The position numbers were made by a program, and so were the translations under genes. A model generated the notes under the pieces. The model saw nothing but the letters and a program-made list of their open reading frames with translations. It was not told where the DNA came from and made no database searches. A stretch of DNA of 58,854 bases from an uncultured Bacilli bacterium (GTDB lineage Bacteria; Bacillota_I; Bacilli_A; RF39; UBA660): positions 1 to 58,854 of the forward strand of contig CALVRU010000005.1 in assembly GCA_944358775.1 (NCBI GenBank), in the 5' to 3' direction. Positions 9,386-17,753 of this stretch are shown one piece after another (within the stretch, counting starts at the first letter, position 1; each line of letters opens with the position of its first letter).

Positions 9386-10642
9386 TTATACTTCTTCCTT
9401 CATAACCGGTAATTGAATCGTTACTTTCGTTCCTTGTCCTAAAATCGATTGATACTTCAATTCTCCTTGATGAAGTTCGATAATTTCTTTCGATAACGTT
9501 ACTCCTAACCCTGTTCCTTGTTTTTTGGTCGTATAAAACATTTCCCCGATTCTTTCCAATGTCTCTTCATCCATTCCGATTCCATCATCTTCTAAAGTAA
9601 TCGTACACATTCCATCTTTTTGTTCCGCCCGTAGTTTTAAATGCAATGTTTTTTTCTCTTTTTTCGCTTCTTTTGCGTTCTTAAATAGATTGATGAAGAC
9701 TTGCTTTAATCGATTATAATCGCCATAACAGTACAATTCATCATCTGGGATTTTAAAATCTGTTTTAATTCCACGTTGTTCCAATAATGGTTTTAACTGT
9801 GAGACAGTATCTTCTAGTAAATAATATAGATCCATCGGTTCTTTTTCTACTTTTACTTTCGTATAATCTAGAAAATCGTCCATTAAAGTTAAGGTGCGCG
9901 CAATTTCTTTTTGAATAATCGGAATATACTGATGTACTTTTGGAGAATCATTCAGATCTAACATATCTAAATAGCCTTTGCATACGGCAATCGGATTTTT
10001 TATTTCATGAGTGATCTTGAACAAAGCAGAGCGAAGACTTTTTTCTTTTTCTAAACTGCGCATTGCTTGGTTTAAATCCATGATCTCTTCACCTTTTTCC
10101 AATAGATAGAATGCCGCATATGAGATAAAGTATAGTAATAGTACACCGATCAATATATTGCGGAAATTAATCCAGAACGGATCCATAACATTCGTAAAAT
10201 AATAGGTTTGAAGAGATAATAAAAACGCTTTAATAATGACGAACGTGTGGATGACAAAATTTCTTGTTAATTTCTGATGATCGACTAAAGCGAATAAAAT
10301 ATAATATAACGTATATTCTAATAACACGCCATAAAAATTGTATTTTAAAGCAAATGTGCTATAAAGTACTAATAAAATCGATAAGAAAATCGAAGTAAAA
10401 TTTCTTTTTTTATAGTAACTGATCAATAATGGAATATTAAATAATACTGTAATGTAAACATTTTCCTCATTTAGCATTCCATAGCGCATCGTAATATAAA
10501 GTGACGAAATGAGTGCTAAACTCAAAAACAAATTATTTTCCTTTTCATTTATATTTTCTCGATATGCCACATACACCAAATAAATCAATAATGGTGAAGC
10601 GACGAGAATCGAATTAATGATAACTGAATCTAAAAACGACAT
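9386..10642 (-). CDS. Membrane sensor histidine kinase (KinB/sporulation-kinase-like), orphan
   Basis: A 418-residue kinase with six or more N-terminal membrane segments (about residues 5-190) and a C-terminal kinase core. The phosphoacceptor H-box is FKITHEIKNPIAVCKGYL, the N-box LKQVFINLFKNAKEA, and the nucleotide-binding G-boxes DDGIGMDEE and KKQGTGLGVTLSKEI. There is no large extracellular sensor loop, PAS or HAMP domain, so it resembles membrane-sensing sporulation kinases. The start at 10642 follows GAAGGAAGGGAT; a longer upstream reading would include that site. No response regulator lies nearby, so its partner is encoded elsewhere; a sporulation phosphorelay role is inference. Confidence 0.88.
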   Translation of the reverse strand: MSFLDSVIINSILVASPLLIYLVYVAYRENINEKENNLFLSLALISSLYITMRYGMLNEENVYITVLFNIPLLISYYKKRNFTSIFLSILLVLYSTFALKYNFYGVLLEYTLYYILFALVDHQKLTRNFVIHTFVIIKAFLLSLQTYYFTNVMDPFWINFRNILIGVLLLYFISYAAFYLLEKGEEIMDLNQAMRSLEKEKSLRSALFKITHEIKNPIAVCKGYLDMLDLNDSPKVHQYIPIIQKEIARTLTLMDDFLDYTKVKVEKEPMDLYYLLEDTVSQLKPLLEQRGIKTDFKIPDDELYCYGDYNRLKQVFINLFKNAKEAKKEKKTLHLKLRAEQKDGMCTITLEDDGIGMDEETLERIGEMFYTTKKQGTGLGVTLSKEIIELHQGELKYQSILGQGTKVTIQLPVMKEEV

Positions 10643-10711
10643 ATAATCCCTTCCTTCTACAATTTTCACTTTCATTATATGTCGTTTTTCTGTCATAAAT
10701 TGTCGAAAAAA

Positions 10712-10739
10712 GAAAAAAAGTGATGAAATTCATCACTTT
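10712..10739 (-). terminator. Terminator of the EIIB-like gene
   Basis: On the minus strand AAGTGATGA and TCATCACTT pair and run into a long T-rich tract. The hairpin overlaps the stop codon of the EIIB-like gene and separates it from the kinase gene. Confidence 0.8.
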
Positions 10740-11047
10740 AAGTCGTTGATATATTTTTTCAACTGTTTACTTTCTGGTCCTAAAATAATCTTCAATTGAT
10801 TATCGATTTCGACAATCCCTTTTGCGCCTAGTTTTTGAATGGCATCTTTATTGACAATACTGACATCTTTTAAAGTTACTTTGAAACGTGACAAGTTTAC
10901 TTCTGTACTAAGAATGTTTTCTTTGCCTCCTAGATATTCTACTAATTTGTTCATCTGTAAATGGGCATCTTTTTTATTTGCTTTCAAAATTGCTAGTACG
11001 ACAATTAGGAAAACTACTAAAATTATAATATATTGATAATTGTTCAC
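10733..11047 (-). CDS. Membrane-anchored PTS EIIB-like domain lacking the catalytic cysteine
   Basis: A 104-residue protein with one N-terminal membrane segment (about residues 5-22) and a C-terminal glucose-family EIIB fold (YLGGKENILS, VSIVNKDAIQKLGAKG, LKIILGPESKQLKKYI). Active EIIB domains have a phospho-cysteine in the sequence DACITR; here the matching stretch is EVNLSR, so the cysteine is Asn and phosphotransfer cannot occur by the known mechanism. There is no EIIC or EIIA nearby. It starts with GTG after GGTGAT. A regulatory or scaffolding role is possible but unproven. Confidence 0.8.
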   Translation of the reverse strand: MNNYQYIIILVVFLIVVLAILKANKKDAHLQMNKLVEYLGGKENILSTEVNLSRFKVTLKDVSIVNKDAIQKLGAKGIVEIDNQLKIILGPESKQLKKYINDLK

Positions 11048-11083
11048 TTTCTATCACCAATGTTATTATACTATATCTAACGG

Positions 11084-11419
11084 TTACTTTTCAATGTGAA
11101 ATGTAAGAATATCATCGATATTCACTTCTTCTTCGTCTCTTGTCAAAATATAATTTCCGGCTTTGCCAATTAGTTTTGTATGATATGTTTTCTCTTTTGT
11201 CGTAAAGGTTACGGGAATATTAAAACTATGTCTCGTGGAATGAAACACACGATCGATTTCCTCTTGGACACTGTTTTCTTCTTTGCCGAAGACTTCCCTA
11301 GTTGGTGCTAAATTTTGATTTTGTTCTTTTGAAGATCGAAAAGAATAAAATACATCTTTGTTATGATCCACTTTTTTATTTAAGGGTGCCTGATAGATTC
11401 CTGGTAATTTTTTTCTCAC
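11084..11419 (-). CDS. Hypothetical protein, 111 aa
   Basis: I do not recognise a family. It is a small, charged soluble protein without membrane segments: a basic N-terminus (MRKKLPGIYQAPLNKK), a polar middle, and a beta-rich C-terminal half (IPVTFTTKEKTYHTKLIGK). Translation starts at a GTG eight bases after GGAGGTAA. It precedes the EIIB-like gene by 36 bases in the same direction and is divergent from the FtsW/RodA gene, so these two small genes probably form one transcript. Confidence 0.65.
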   Translation of the reverse strand: MRKKLPGIYQAPLNKKVDHNKDVFYSFRSSKEQNQNLAPTREVFGKEENSVQEEIDRVFHSTRHSFNIPVTFTTKEKTYHTKLIGKAGNYILTRDEEEVNIDDILTFHIEK

Positions 11420-11501
11420 TGTGATTACCTCCTATCTCATTTTATGATTTGAGCAAATAAAACTTGCTAAAAAATACCATAATAATATTGGGTGAAGTGA
11501 G

Positions 11502-12626
11502 ATGAAGAAAAAAATAGGATCACTCGATATCGGTTTATGTATTTTCTTATTACTATTCTTTGGAATTAGCCTCGTTACGATTTATAGTGCTTCAACGTAT
11601 TTACCAGATTACTTAGGAAATTTGCCATTAAAACAGGCTATTTGGTATGCGATTGGTTGTATCGTTATTTTGGTGATGTTAAAGGTTGGAAATGATCGAA
11701 TTTTAAGTTGGGCTTGGTATCTTTATATCATCGGTGTTTTTTTATTGGTTTTAGTTCTTTTTTTAGGAAAACCTTATAATGGGAGTCGTTGTTGGTTTAG
11801 TCTACCGGGAATTGGGACTTTTCAACCTAGTGAATTTATGAAAATTATATTGATCGTTACGTTGGCTCGTTCTATTCATGATTTTCAAGAGTCAAAAGAA
11901 AAAATCGGATGGAAAGAGGAATTTTTCTTTTTAATCAAAGTCGCTCTTATTTATCTCATTCCAACCGTTCTTACTTTTCTAGAACCGGATACTGGTGCCA
12001 TTTTTATTTATACGATTATTACGATTGTCATGTTATTCGTTTCTGGTATTCATTGGCGATGGTTTGTCATCCTTTTTGGAGGTATTTTCGCTATCGGAGT
12101 TTTATTTTTCTATTTTTATTTTTTTCACCAAGAGATGTTAATTCAGCTTTTTGGCAGCAATCTATTTTATCGCATCGATCGAATTTTAGACTGGCAACAA
12201 GGAAGTGGAATGCAACTTGAAAATGCACTCGCTGCGATCGGATCCAGTGGCCTTTTTGGACACGGATTTAATCGGACTCCTATTTATTTTCCAGAATCCG
12301 GAACCGATTTTATCTTTGCTGTCTTTGCTTCTAATTTTGGCCTGGTCGGATCCTTATTATTTCTTGGTCTTATTTTCGGCTTCGATCTTTATCTACTTCA
12401 TATTGCCAAGGGTCAGAAAAAGAAACCGGTGAATCAATATCTCATCGCTGGTATTTTGGGAATGTTACTTTATCAGCAAATTCAAAATATCGGGATGACT
12501 TTAGGCTTGTTACCGATTACGGGAATCACCCTTCCTTTTATCAGCTATGGTGGTAGTAGTTTGATTTCTTATATGATCATGTTGGGCATCATCTTTAATA
12601 TCACACGCGAAAAAACAATCAATTAA
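11502..12626 (+). CDS. FtsW/RodA/SpoVE-family peptidoglycan polymerase
   Basis: A 374-residue SEDS glycosyltransferase with about ten membrane segments, polymerising lipid II into glycan strands with a partner class B PBP. Family signatures are YSAST near residue 29, GSRCWFSLPGIGTFQPSEF, FLEPDTGAIF with the catalytic-region acidic residue, and LPFISYGGSSLISYM at the C-terminus. Sequence alone does not separate RodA, FtsW and SpoVE; the loop lengths look RodA-like. The ATG follows GGGTGAAGTGAG. No PBP, divIVA or mre gene is adjacent. Confidence 0.9.
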   Translation: MKKKIGSLDIGLCIFLLLFFGISLVTIYSASTYLPDYLGNLPLKQAIWYAIGCIVILVMLKVGNDRILSWAWYLYIIGVFLLVLVLFLGKPYNGSRCWFSLPGIGTFQPSEFMKIILIVTLARSIHDFQESKEKIGWKEEFFFLIKVALIYLIPTVLTFLEPDTGAIFIYTIITIVMLFVSGIHWRWFVILFGGIFAIGVLFFYFYFFHQEMLIQLFGSNLFYRIDRILDWQQGSGMQLENALAAIGSSGLFGHGFNRTPIYFPESGTDFIFAVFASNFGLVGSLLFLGLIFGFDLYLLHIAKGQKKKPVNQYLIAGILGMLLYQQIQNIGMTLGLLPITGITLPFISYGGSSLISYMIMLGIIFNITREKTIN

Positions 12627-12650
12627 AAAGGCGACTACTCGCCTTTTTTT
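12625..12650. terminator. Bidirectional terminator between FtsW/RodA and glycosyltransferase genes
   Basis: AAAAAGGCGA and TCGCCTTTTT pair around CTAC, with T or A tracts on both sides, between two convergent stop codons. Confidence 0.88.
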
Positions 12651-13645
12651 CTTAGTATCTCACGATAAACTTGTTCTAATTGTCTGCCGATTTCTTTGAT
12701 ATCTCGATCTTTTGCTACTTGATAAGCCGCTTGGGTTAAATCAGGTAATTCATGATTCAATATCTTTTTGATTTTTATTTCAAATTCGTCGACATCTTTT
12801 GCTTTGTAGACATTTTTGCCATCTTCTAGCCACTCTTCAAACACTGGAATATCCCGAATTAACGCAGGCGTTTTCATGGCACAGGCTTCGACAATGGGAA
12901 TTCCTTCGGTTTCTTCTAAAGTTGGAAAAAGATATAAGTCACAGCCCGTCAACGCAGCTTTAATTGTTTCTTTCGGAACGTATCCTGCAAATGTTAAATT
13001 TGGCAATTTGGTATTGACAGCATCGCGTATTTTTTTGGGAATCACGGAAGGATTCGTATACCCGAACCAAATAAATTGGTATTCTTTCAAACGTTTGGCT
13101 AATTCGACGAAATCTAAAATACCTTTTCTTTCCAAATATAAGCCGATTCCCACAATTACTTTATCATCTTTTTTGTATTGATACTCTTTTCGAAATTTCT
13201 CACCATCTTTTTCGCGACGATGCCAAAAATCGAGTTCAATTCCATTGCTGATCGCCGTAATGGGACGATCAAGATGATAGCTTTCTAATAACTTTTTTGA
13301 ATATGGCGTCGGTGTAACGATATGATCCCCAAGACGATAGCAGGTGCAAATCCATTTCTTAAAAAGCGGGGCAATCTGATTGGAGAAGATAAAACTGTTT
13401 CGAAAATCTTCTTCGGTAGAATGGGCATGATAACAAATCGGAATCCCCTTCTTTTTTAATTTACGGGCTAACCGATAGGATTTTAATAAATAAAAATTAA
13501 TGTGCGCCAAATCATAATCATCTTTCGGATCCGTTGTGTATTCGATTCCTCTTGATGTAAGCGCTTGTTTTTGATGTTCGATCGCCTTTCCTAAACCACT
13601 TTTACTAATACTTTTATAGCCTTCGGTATAAAGTAATACTTTCAT
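12635..13645 (-). CDS. Glycosyltransferase family 4, probable diacylglycerol glucosyltransferase
   Basis: A 336-residue GT-B enzyme with no membrane segment. The acceptor half has YKSISKSGLGKAI and a HAHSTEED loop; the donor half has VGIGLYLERKG, the sugar-nucleotide site ETEGIPIVEACAMKTP with the EX7E pair, and FPTLEE. This pattern is that of enzymes putting glucose on diacylglycerol for membrane glycolipid and lipoteichoic acid anchors. It lies 10 bases after cardiolipin synthase in one operon, which fits membrane-lipid synthesis. Start after GTAGGAGGAATC. Sugar and acceptor specificity are inferred. Confidence 0.82.
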   Translation of the reverse strand: MKVLLYTEGYKSISKSGLGKAIEHQKQALTSRGIEYTTDPKDDYDLAHINFYLLKSYRLARKLKKKGIPICYHAHSTEEDFRNSFIFSNQIAPLFKKWICTCYRLGDHIVTPTPYSKKLLESYHLDRPITAISNGIELDFWHRREKDGEKFRKEYQYKKDDKVIVGIGLYLERKGILDFVELAKRLKEYQFIWFGYTNPSVIPKKIRDAVNTKLPNLTFAGYVPKETIKAALTGCDLYLFPTLEETEGIPIVEACAMKTPALIRDIPVFEEWLEDGKNVYKAKDVDEFEIKIKKILNHELPDLTQAAYQVAKDRDIKEIGRQLEQVYREILRKKGE

Positions 13646-13655
13646 TTGATTCCTC

Positions 13656-15185
13656 CTACATTAATGGGGCAAAAAATTTAATAATTCCGCGTGCCCAACG
13701 TTGATACCATTTTATTTTTTCTGCTTCTTTTAAAGAGATTAAGATTCCGTCTTCTTCTTGCGTTTTTATAAAATCTTCTTTTAATGAAGCAACCGTTTTT
13801 GTCTTGTACATCCATACTCCACACTCGAAATGATGGACGAGACTGCGATAATCCAAGTTAATGGAACCGATCACGGCGACTTTATCATCACAGACAAAAC
13901 TTTTCGCGTGATTAAAACCACAGTAATACTCATATATTTTGACACCAGCTTTAATCAATGTCGCATAAAAAGAACGGCTAATTAAGTGTACGTACCATTT
14001 ATCTGGAATATGAGGGAGCATCAAACGAACATCGACACCTCTTTTGCTTGCTCGCGCTAATGCATCTAACATATCGTAATCGATAATTAAATAAGGGGTA
14101 TTAATATAAAGATAGTGTTGCGCTTGGTTGATCATATTTAGATATACGGTATTTCCTACTTGTTCGTCGTCGAGGGGACTATCTCCAAATGGTTGAACAA
14201 ACCCGTCGTTTGCTACACGATTGCCTTTGGCTAAGAAGTCAGCAAAATTACTATCTTCCTCTCGATAGAAATCCCACGACTCTAAAAATAAGATAGTCAA
14301 ACTTTGAACAGCCTCCCCTTCTAGACGGATGGCGGTATCTTTCCAATGACCGTGTTTTTCGATTTTATTGATATATTCATCGGCTAAATTGATTCCACCG
14401 GTGTATCCGACTTCTCCATCGATAACCATGATCTTACGGTGATCACGATTATTATGAAACAAAGAGACAACAGGAATAAAACGATTAAACGGAATACATT
14501 TTATGCCCATCTTGTCGAGTTGTTTATAATAGTCACTTGGTAGCAAAGCAATCGAACCAATATCGTCATACATAACCCGAACATCGACACCTTCTTGAAC
14601 TTTTTCTTTCAATATTTCTAAGATATGATCCCAGAAATATCCTTCTTGAATGATGAAATATTCGATAAAAATGAATTTTTTGGCATTTTTTAAATCTCGT
14701 AACATGTCTTCTAGGACATCGTCTCCAAACGGATAATATTTTGTTTTAGTATGTTGATAGATCGGACTTCTAGAAAATTTTTGGATGTAACTGGCCTGTT
14801 GATACATTTCATAATCTTCTTTTTGAAGCTTTTCTTCCACTTGTCTATCTTGAATTTGAATCAAGTAACTTTTCTTATATAAACGTTTCCATTTTTGTGA
14901 TTCTTTTTTACTAATATGATGATGACTGAAGAATAAATATAAGATTCCGCCCAACAATGGAACGATTAAAATAAGAACGATCCACGGCAACTTAAAAGAT
15001 GGACTTTCATTTTTGTTGACAATATACATAATCATCAACAAGCTTAACACCATTAAGGAACCGTAGATATAAATAAACTGATCACTTAACTTCCATAGTA
15101 CTAAAATAAGGAATATTACTTGGATCGCAATAGCGATACCCGTAATCACCATTCGATGAAATAACCAATGGAAAATTTTCGACAT
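13656..15185 (-). CDS. cls: Cardiolipin synthase
   Basis: A 509-residue phospholipase-D-family membrane enzyme that joins two phosphatidylglycerols into cardiolipin. Two or three N-terminal membrane segments cover about residues 5-85. The two HKD motifs are HNNRDHRKIMVIDG and FNHAKSFVCDDK, each followed by the GGINLADEY / GSINLDYRS strands. The start is the ATG at 15185, with AGGTG placed correctly; a GTG three codons earlier would include that site. It is the first gene of an operon with the downstream glycosyltransferase. Confidence 0.95.
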   Translation of the reverse strand: MSKIFHWLFHRMVITGIAIAIQVIFLILVLWKLSDQFIYIYGSLMVLSLLMIMYIVNKNESPSFKLPWIVLILIVPLLGGILYLFFSHHHISKKESQKWKRLYKKSYLIQIQDRQVEEKLQKEDYEMYQQASYIQKFSRSPIYQHTKTKYYPFGDDVLEDMLRDLKNAKKFIFIEYFIIQEGYFWDHILEILKEKVQEGVDVRVMYDDIGSIALLPSDYYKQLDKMGIKCIPFNRFIPVVSLFHNNRDHRKIMVIDGEVGYTGGINLADEYINKIEKHGHWKDTAIRLEGEAVQSLTILFLESWDFYREEDSNFADFLAKGNRVANDGFVQPFGDSPLDDEQVGNTVYLNMINQAQHYLYINTPYLIIDYDMLDALARASKRGVDVRLMLPHIPDKWYVHLISRSFYATLIKAGVKIYEYYCGFNHAKSFVCDDKVAVIGSINLDYRSLVHHFECGVWMYKTKTVASLKEDFIKTQEEDGILISLKEAEKIKWYQRWARGIIKFFAPLM

Positions 15186-15233
15186 AACGATCACCTATAT
15201 TTTGATTATATCATAAAAAGGAAAAACGCATAG

Positions 15234-15258
15234 AAAAAAGCGGAAAATTCCGCTTTTT
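15234..15258 (-). terminator. Terminator of the lysozyme-like membrane protein gene
   Basis: Minus-strand AAAAGCGG and CCGCTTTTTT pair around AATTTT, directly after the stop at 15262. Confidence 0.88.
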
Positions 15259-15261
15259 GTT

Positions 15262-16509
15262 TTATTTCGTGTAATGTTGATCCGATGATAGTTCTTGAAT
15301 TAATTGTTCTACATAATTGGTTTCCATATAATAGTTTTTATATTCATCTACTTGTTGATGCCATACTGCTCCAGGAGTTGGTTCATAGCAATAAATCGGA
15401 TCGATATTTTGGGCGAGGGTCTTACTATCATCATAATAAAGAACCATGTTTACATCTCCTTTTTGATAAGGATAGCCTTTTTTCATTTTCGTAGCGATAT
15501 TGAAGACACTGCGAATCATCGAGTCAATTCCGGCTTCTGGTGTTGGAAATGTGTACCCTAATACATTACCAGGATTGTTTTTTAAAAGGCAGTTTTTTTG
15601 GAGTGTCGTACCACTACCTAAAGGCCCGATACTTTCGGTTCGAAAAATACCGATGAAAGTAGCAATCAGCTCCGGATCTTCGATTCCATACAATAGGCAG
15701 ACCTTTACAATCGCTTTATCCCATTCTTCCGCAGTAGTAGCTGTAATAGCTGGTGCTTTTTCAGGATGCGACCAATAATATTGTGCAAGAATTCGCGTAT
15801 ATGCATAATTTTCATTTGTATAATTCGCCAATTGATCTTGATTGTTTTCAATAATCGCCCTCGCTTCTTGTTCGTTCATTTGGAAAAAGGAAGCAATTTC
15901 AGCAATCGGATTTAATTCTTGGTCGTTTATTACTTCTGCTTGATCCGGTATTTCCGTCTCAGAAGACTCTATTTGAACTTCTTGTGGAGACGACTGATCA
16001 ATCACTGTATTTTCAAAAGAATCGATTTCTTCTTGTTGAAATTGATGAACTAGTGTGCCAACTATTTTAGCTGTTTGTTCTGTTTGTTTTCTGTTTATCA
16101 AAGTGATACCAGTCGTCATACAAATTCCAACTAAGGCAAATGAAATAAAACGTAACCGAATTTTCTTTTTTCTTTGTTGTTGACGGCGTTGTTCTAACGA
16201 GTGCAAATAATTTGCGTGAAGTCGATTCGGTAACGAATCAAAAAGTGGTTGATTTCTTATTTCGGTATAGTGGTCGAGCACAATTCTAGTAGAAGCTAAA
16301 TTCAAAAACAAACGATCTTTTTCATGATCGTACTTTGATGAGACAATCGGTGTAGTAGCAATTCGATTGGCTAATTCTACAGCTTTCAAGTATGCTTCTT
16401 GAATATTTTGAATTTTTCGCATATAAGTAGTTTGATCTTTTCTTTTGATATATTGTGTCACTTCATAAGTATTATTGTTATGTAAGTGCAATACGTAAGT
16501 ACTAGTCAT
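15262..16509 (-). CDS. Single-pass membrane protein with lysozyme-like C-terminal domain
   Basis: A 415-residue protein: a basic cytoplasmic region (residues 1-118), one membrane segment near 120-137 (ISFALVGICMTTGITL), an acidic linker, and an extracytoplasmic domain. The C-terminal 200 residues (ATFIGIFRTESIGPLG, LKNNPGNVLG, GIDSMIRSVFNIA) resemble glucosaminidase/lysozyme-like folds, in which FRTES would carry the catalytic Glu. That suggests peptidoglycan cleavage or binding, but the match is remote. Start after GGGGGGAGATAGGGG. Monocistronic, next to the cls operon with its own terminator. Confidence 0.6.
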   Translation of the reverse strand: MTSTYVLHLHNNNTYEVTQYIKRKDQTTYMRKIQNIQEAYLKAVELANRIATTPIVSSKYDHEKDRLFLNLASTRIVLDHYTEIRNQPLFDSLPNRLHANYLHSLEQRRQQQRKKKIRLRFISFALVGICMTTGITLINRKQTEQTAKIVGTLVHQFQQEEIDSFENTVIDQSSPQEVQIESSETEIPDQAEVINDQELNPIAEIASFFQMNEQEARAIIENNQDQLANYTNENYAYTRILAQYYWSHPEKAPAITATTAEEWDKAIVKVCLLYGIEDPELIATFIGIFRTESIGPLGSGTTLQKNCLLKNNPGNVLGYTFPTPEAGIDSMIRSVFNIATKMKKGYPYQKGDVNMVLYYDDSKTLAQNIDPIYCYEPTPGAVWHQQVDEYKNYYMETNYVEQLIQELSSDQHYTK

Positions 16510-16585
16510 CCCCTATCTCCCCCCTTTTAATATTGGCATATTATAACACTTTTTTGAAATTTTGTCAATTTTTCTCTTTTTAGTA

Positions 16586-16615
16586 TTGACTTTCTTTCTC
16601 CTTTAATGATATGAT
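16586..16615 (+). promoter_or_regulatory. Promoter of the tRNA-Ala genes
   Basis: TTGACT (16586-16591) and TATGAT (16610-16615) with 18-base spacing lie about 60 bases before the first tRNA-Ala. Confidence 0.6.
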
Positions 16616-16676
16616 TAATTCGCTGATGCAGAAGAAGTGATTTGCCTATGTCGCTTTCGACTGTATAAGTATTCGT

Positions 16677-16752
16677 GGGGAATTAGCTCAGCTGGGAGAG
16701 CGCCTGCTTTGCACGCAGGAGGTCAGGAGTTCGATCCTCCTATTCTCCACCA
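16677..16752 (+). tRNA. tRNA-Ala (anticodon TGC)
   Basis: Complete cloverleaf with GGGGAAT/ATTCTCC acceptor, anticodon stem CCTGC/GCAGG around TTTGCAC (anticodon TGC), GTTCGATC T-loop and encoded CCA. Confidence 0.97.
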
Positions 16753-16762
16753 TTTAAAATAT

Positions 16763-16787
16763 AACCCTTATTGATTAAGGGTTTTTC
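16763..16787 (+). terminator. Terminator between the two tRNA-Ala genes
   Basis: AACCCTTA and TAAGGGTT pair around TTGA and are followed by TTTC; the second tRNA then depends on readthrough or another promoter. Confidence 0.75.
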
Positions 16788-16807
16788 TTTTGATTCATTG
16801 TTTCTAT

Positions 16808-16883
16808 GGGGAATTAGCTCAGTTGGGAGAGCGTTTGCTTCGCATGCAAAAGGTCGGGAGTTCGATTCTCCTATTCTCCACCA
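16808..16883 (+). tRNA. tRNA-Ala (anticodon CGC)
   Basis: Nearly the same sequence as the tRNA-Ala upstream, but with anticodon stem TTTGC/GCAAA around TTCGCAT, giving CGC. It carries encoded CCA. A dedicated GCG-reading tRNA-Ala is uncommon in low-GC Firmicutes. The decayed mobile region begins at its 3' end, so it probably served as an attachment site. Confidence 0.95.
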
Positions 16884-16896
16884 TTGGGAAATCTGT

Positions 16897-16966
16897 TCGA
16901 ACTAGAAATAGTTCGTTTTTATATGTTTTTAAGTGTCCGAAAAGTGTCTAAATATTTTGATGATTT
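16897..16966 (+). repeat. Direct repeat, left copy (possible attachment-site scar)
   Basis: It begins with a hairpin, CGAACTA-GAAA-TAGTTCG, followed by a T-run, and continues with CGAAAAGTGTCT and TTGATGATTT. The same string of blocks recurs at 19463-19537. It lies 14 bases after tRNA-Ala(CGC). Confidence 0.6.
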
Positions 16967-17044
16967 GGGTATGTCAAGAAATAAAAATTTAAAGACAGTT
17001 AATAAATAATATGGGTATATGATTATATAAAAAAATCAGCATAA

Positions 17045-17206
17045 CCCTTTATAAACAATAGGATAAATGACGATTTTTTACTTAACAACTGCAAAACTTG
17101 GGTTATTCCATATCTTGAAAAAACAGTTGGAATTAAATTAGCAAGAGATGTTAATGGAACACTTAAAGAAAAAATATATCATTTAAGTTCAAATTTTTTA
17201 ACATAG
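17045..17206 (+). pseudogene. C-terminal fragment of an unidentified gene
   Basis: An open frame of 53 codons ending at TAG 17204-17206 has protein-like content (NNCKTWVIPYLEKTVGIKLA, RDVNGTLKEKIYHLSSNF), has no start codon or ribosome site, and overlaps the 3' end of the opposing AraC gene. It may be the tail of a gene deleted with the rest of the element. The family is not recognised. Confidence 0.3.
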
Positions 17207-17643
17207 TTGCTGATAATAGGCTTTCTATGATTTAAATAGTTTGAAACATTAGTTTTGATGTTAATAATTCTGGACAAATTGTTTAGAATTTTTTCTTCTT
17301 CTTTATCAGTAATGTTTTTATAATTTGAATATTTTTTATATACATTTGGACTAACTCCCATGTTCTTTTTAAATACCTCCGAGAAATATTCTAATGAATT
17401 AAAACCATTTTTAAGAGCAATACTTAATATATAATTATCATCTTTAAAGTATGTCAAACTATTATATATTCTCATTGTGTTTATATATTCATGTATTGAT
17501 ATATTTAGTTCTTTTTTAAATCTCCTCATTATATATGCTTTATCAAAGCAAAATAACAAACTTAATTCATCAATGGTTATTTCCTTATTTATATTATTGT
17601 TTAAATACTCAATTATGTTGCAAACTAAATCGTTAGAAAACAT
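17179..17643 (-). CDS. AraC-family transcriptional regulator (DNA-binding domain only)
   Basis: A 154-residue protein. Residues 5-105 form the two helix-turn-helix AraC domain: ITIDELSLLFCFDKAYIMRRFKKE, ISIHEYINTMRIYNSL, IALKNGFNSLEYFSEVFKKN and MGVSPNVYKKY. No sensor domain is present; the C-terminal 50 residues are Lys/Asn-rich. The start follows TAGGTGATACT. It is divergent from the coupling-ATPase gene, whose extended -10 promoter lies in the shared 110-bp gap, so it may control that gene; this is inference. Codon use is AT-biased, as in the rest of the element. Confidence 0.88.
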   Translation of the reverse strand: MFSNDLVCNIIEYLNNNINKEITIDELSLLFCFDKAYIMRRFKKELNISIHEYINTMRIYNSLTYFKDDNYILSIALKNGFNSLEYFSEVFKKNMGVSPNVYKKYSNYKNITDKEEEKILNNLSRIINIKTNVSNYLNHRKPIISNYVKKFELK

Positions 17644-17753
17644 AGTATCACCTACATATTTAGTATTATATCATAATTTTATAGAAAAGTCATTTTTGTT
17701 TAAGCCCACGGAAATTATAAATGTTATAATGCTATTGAAAGGAAGTGATATGC

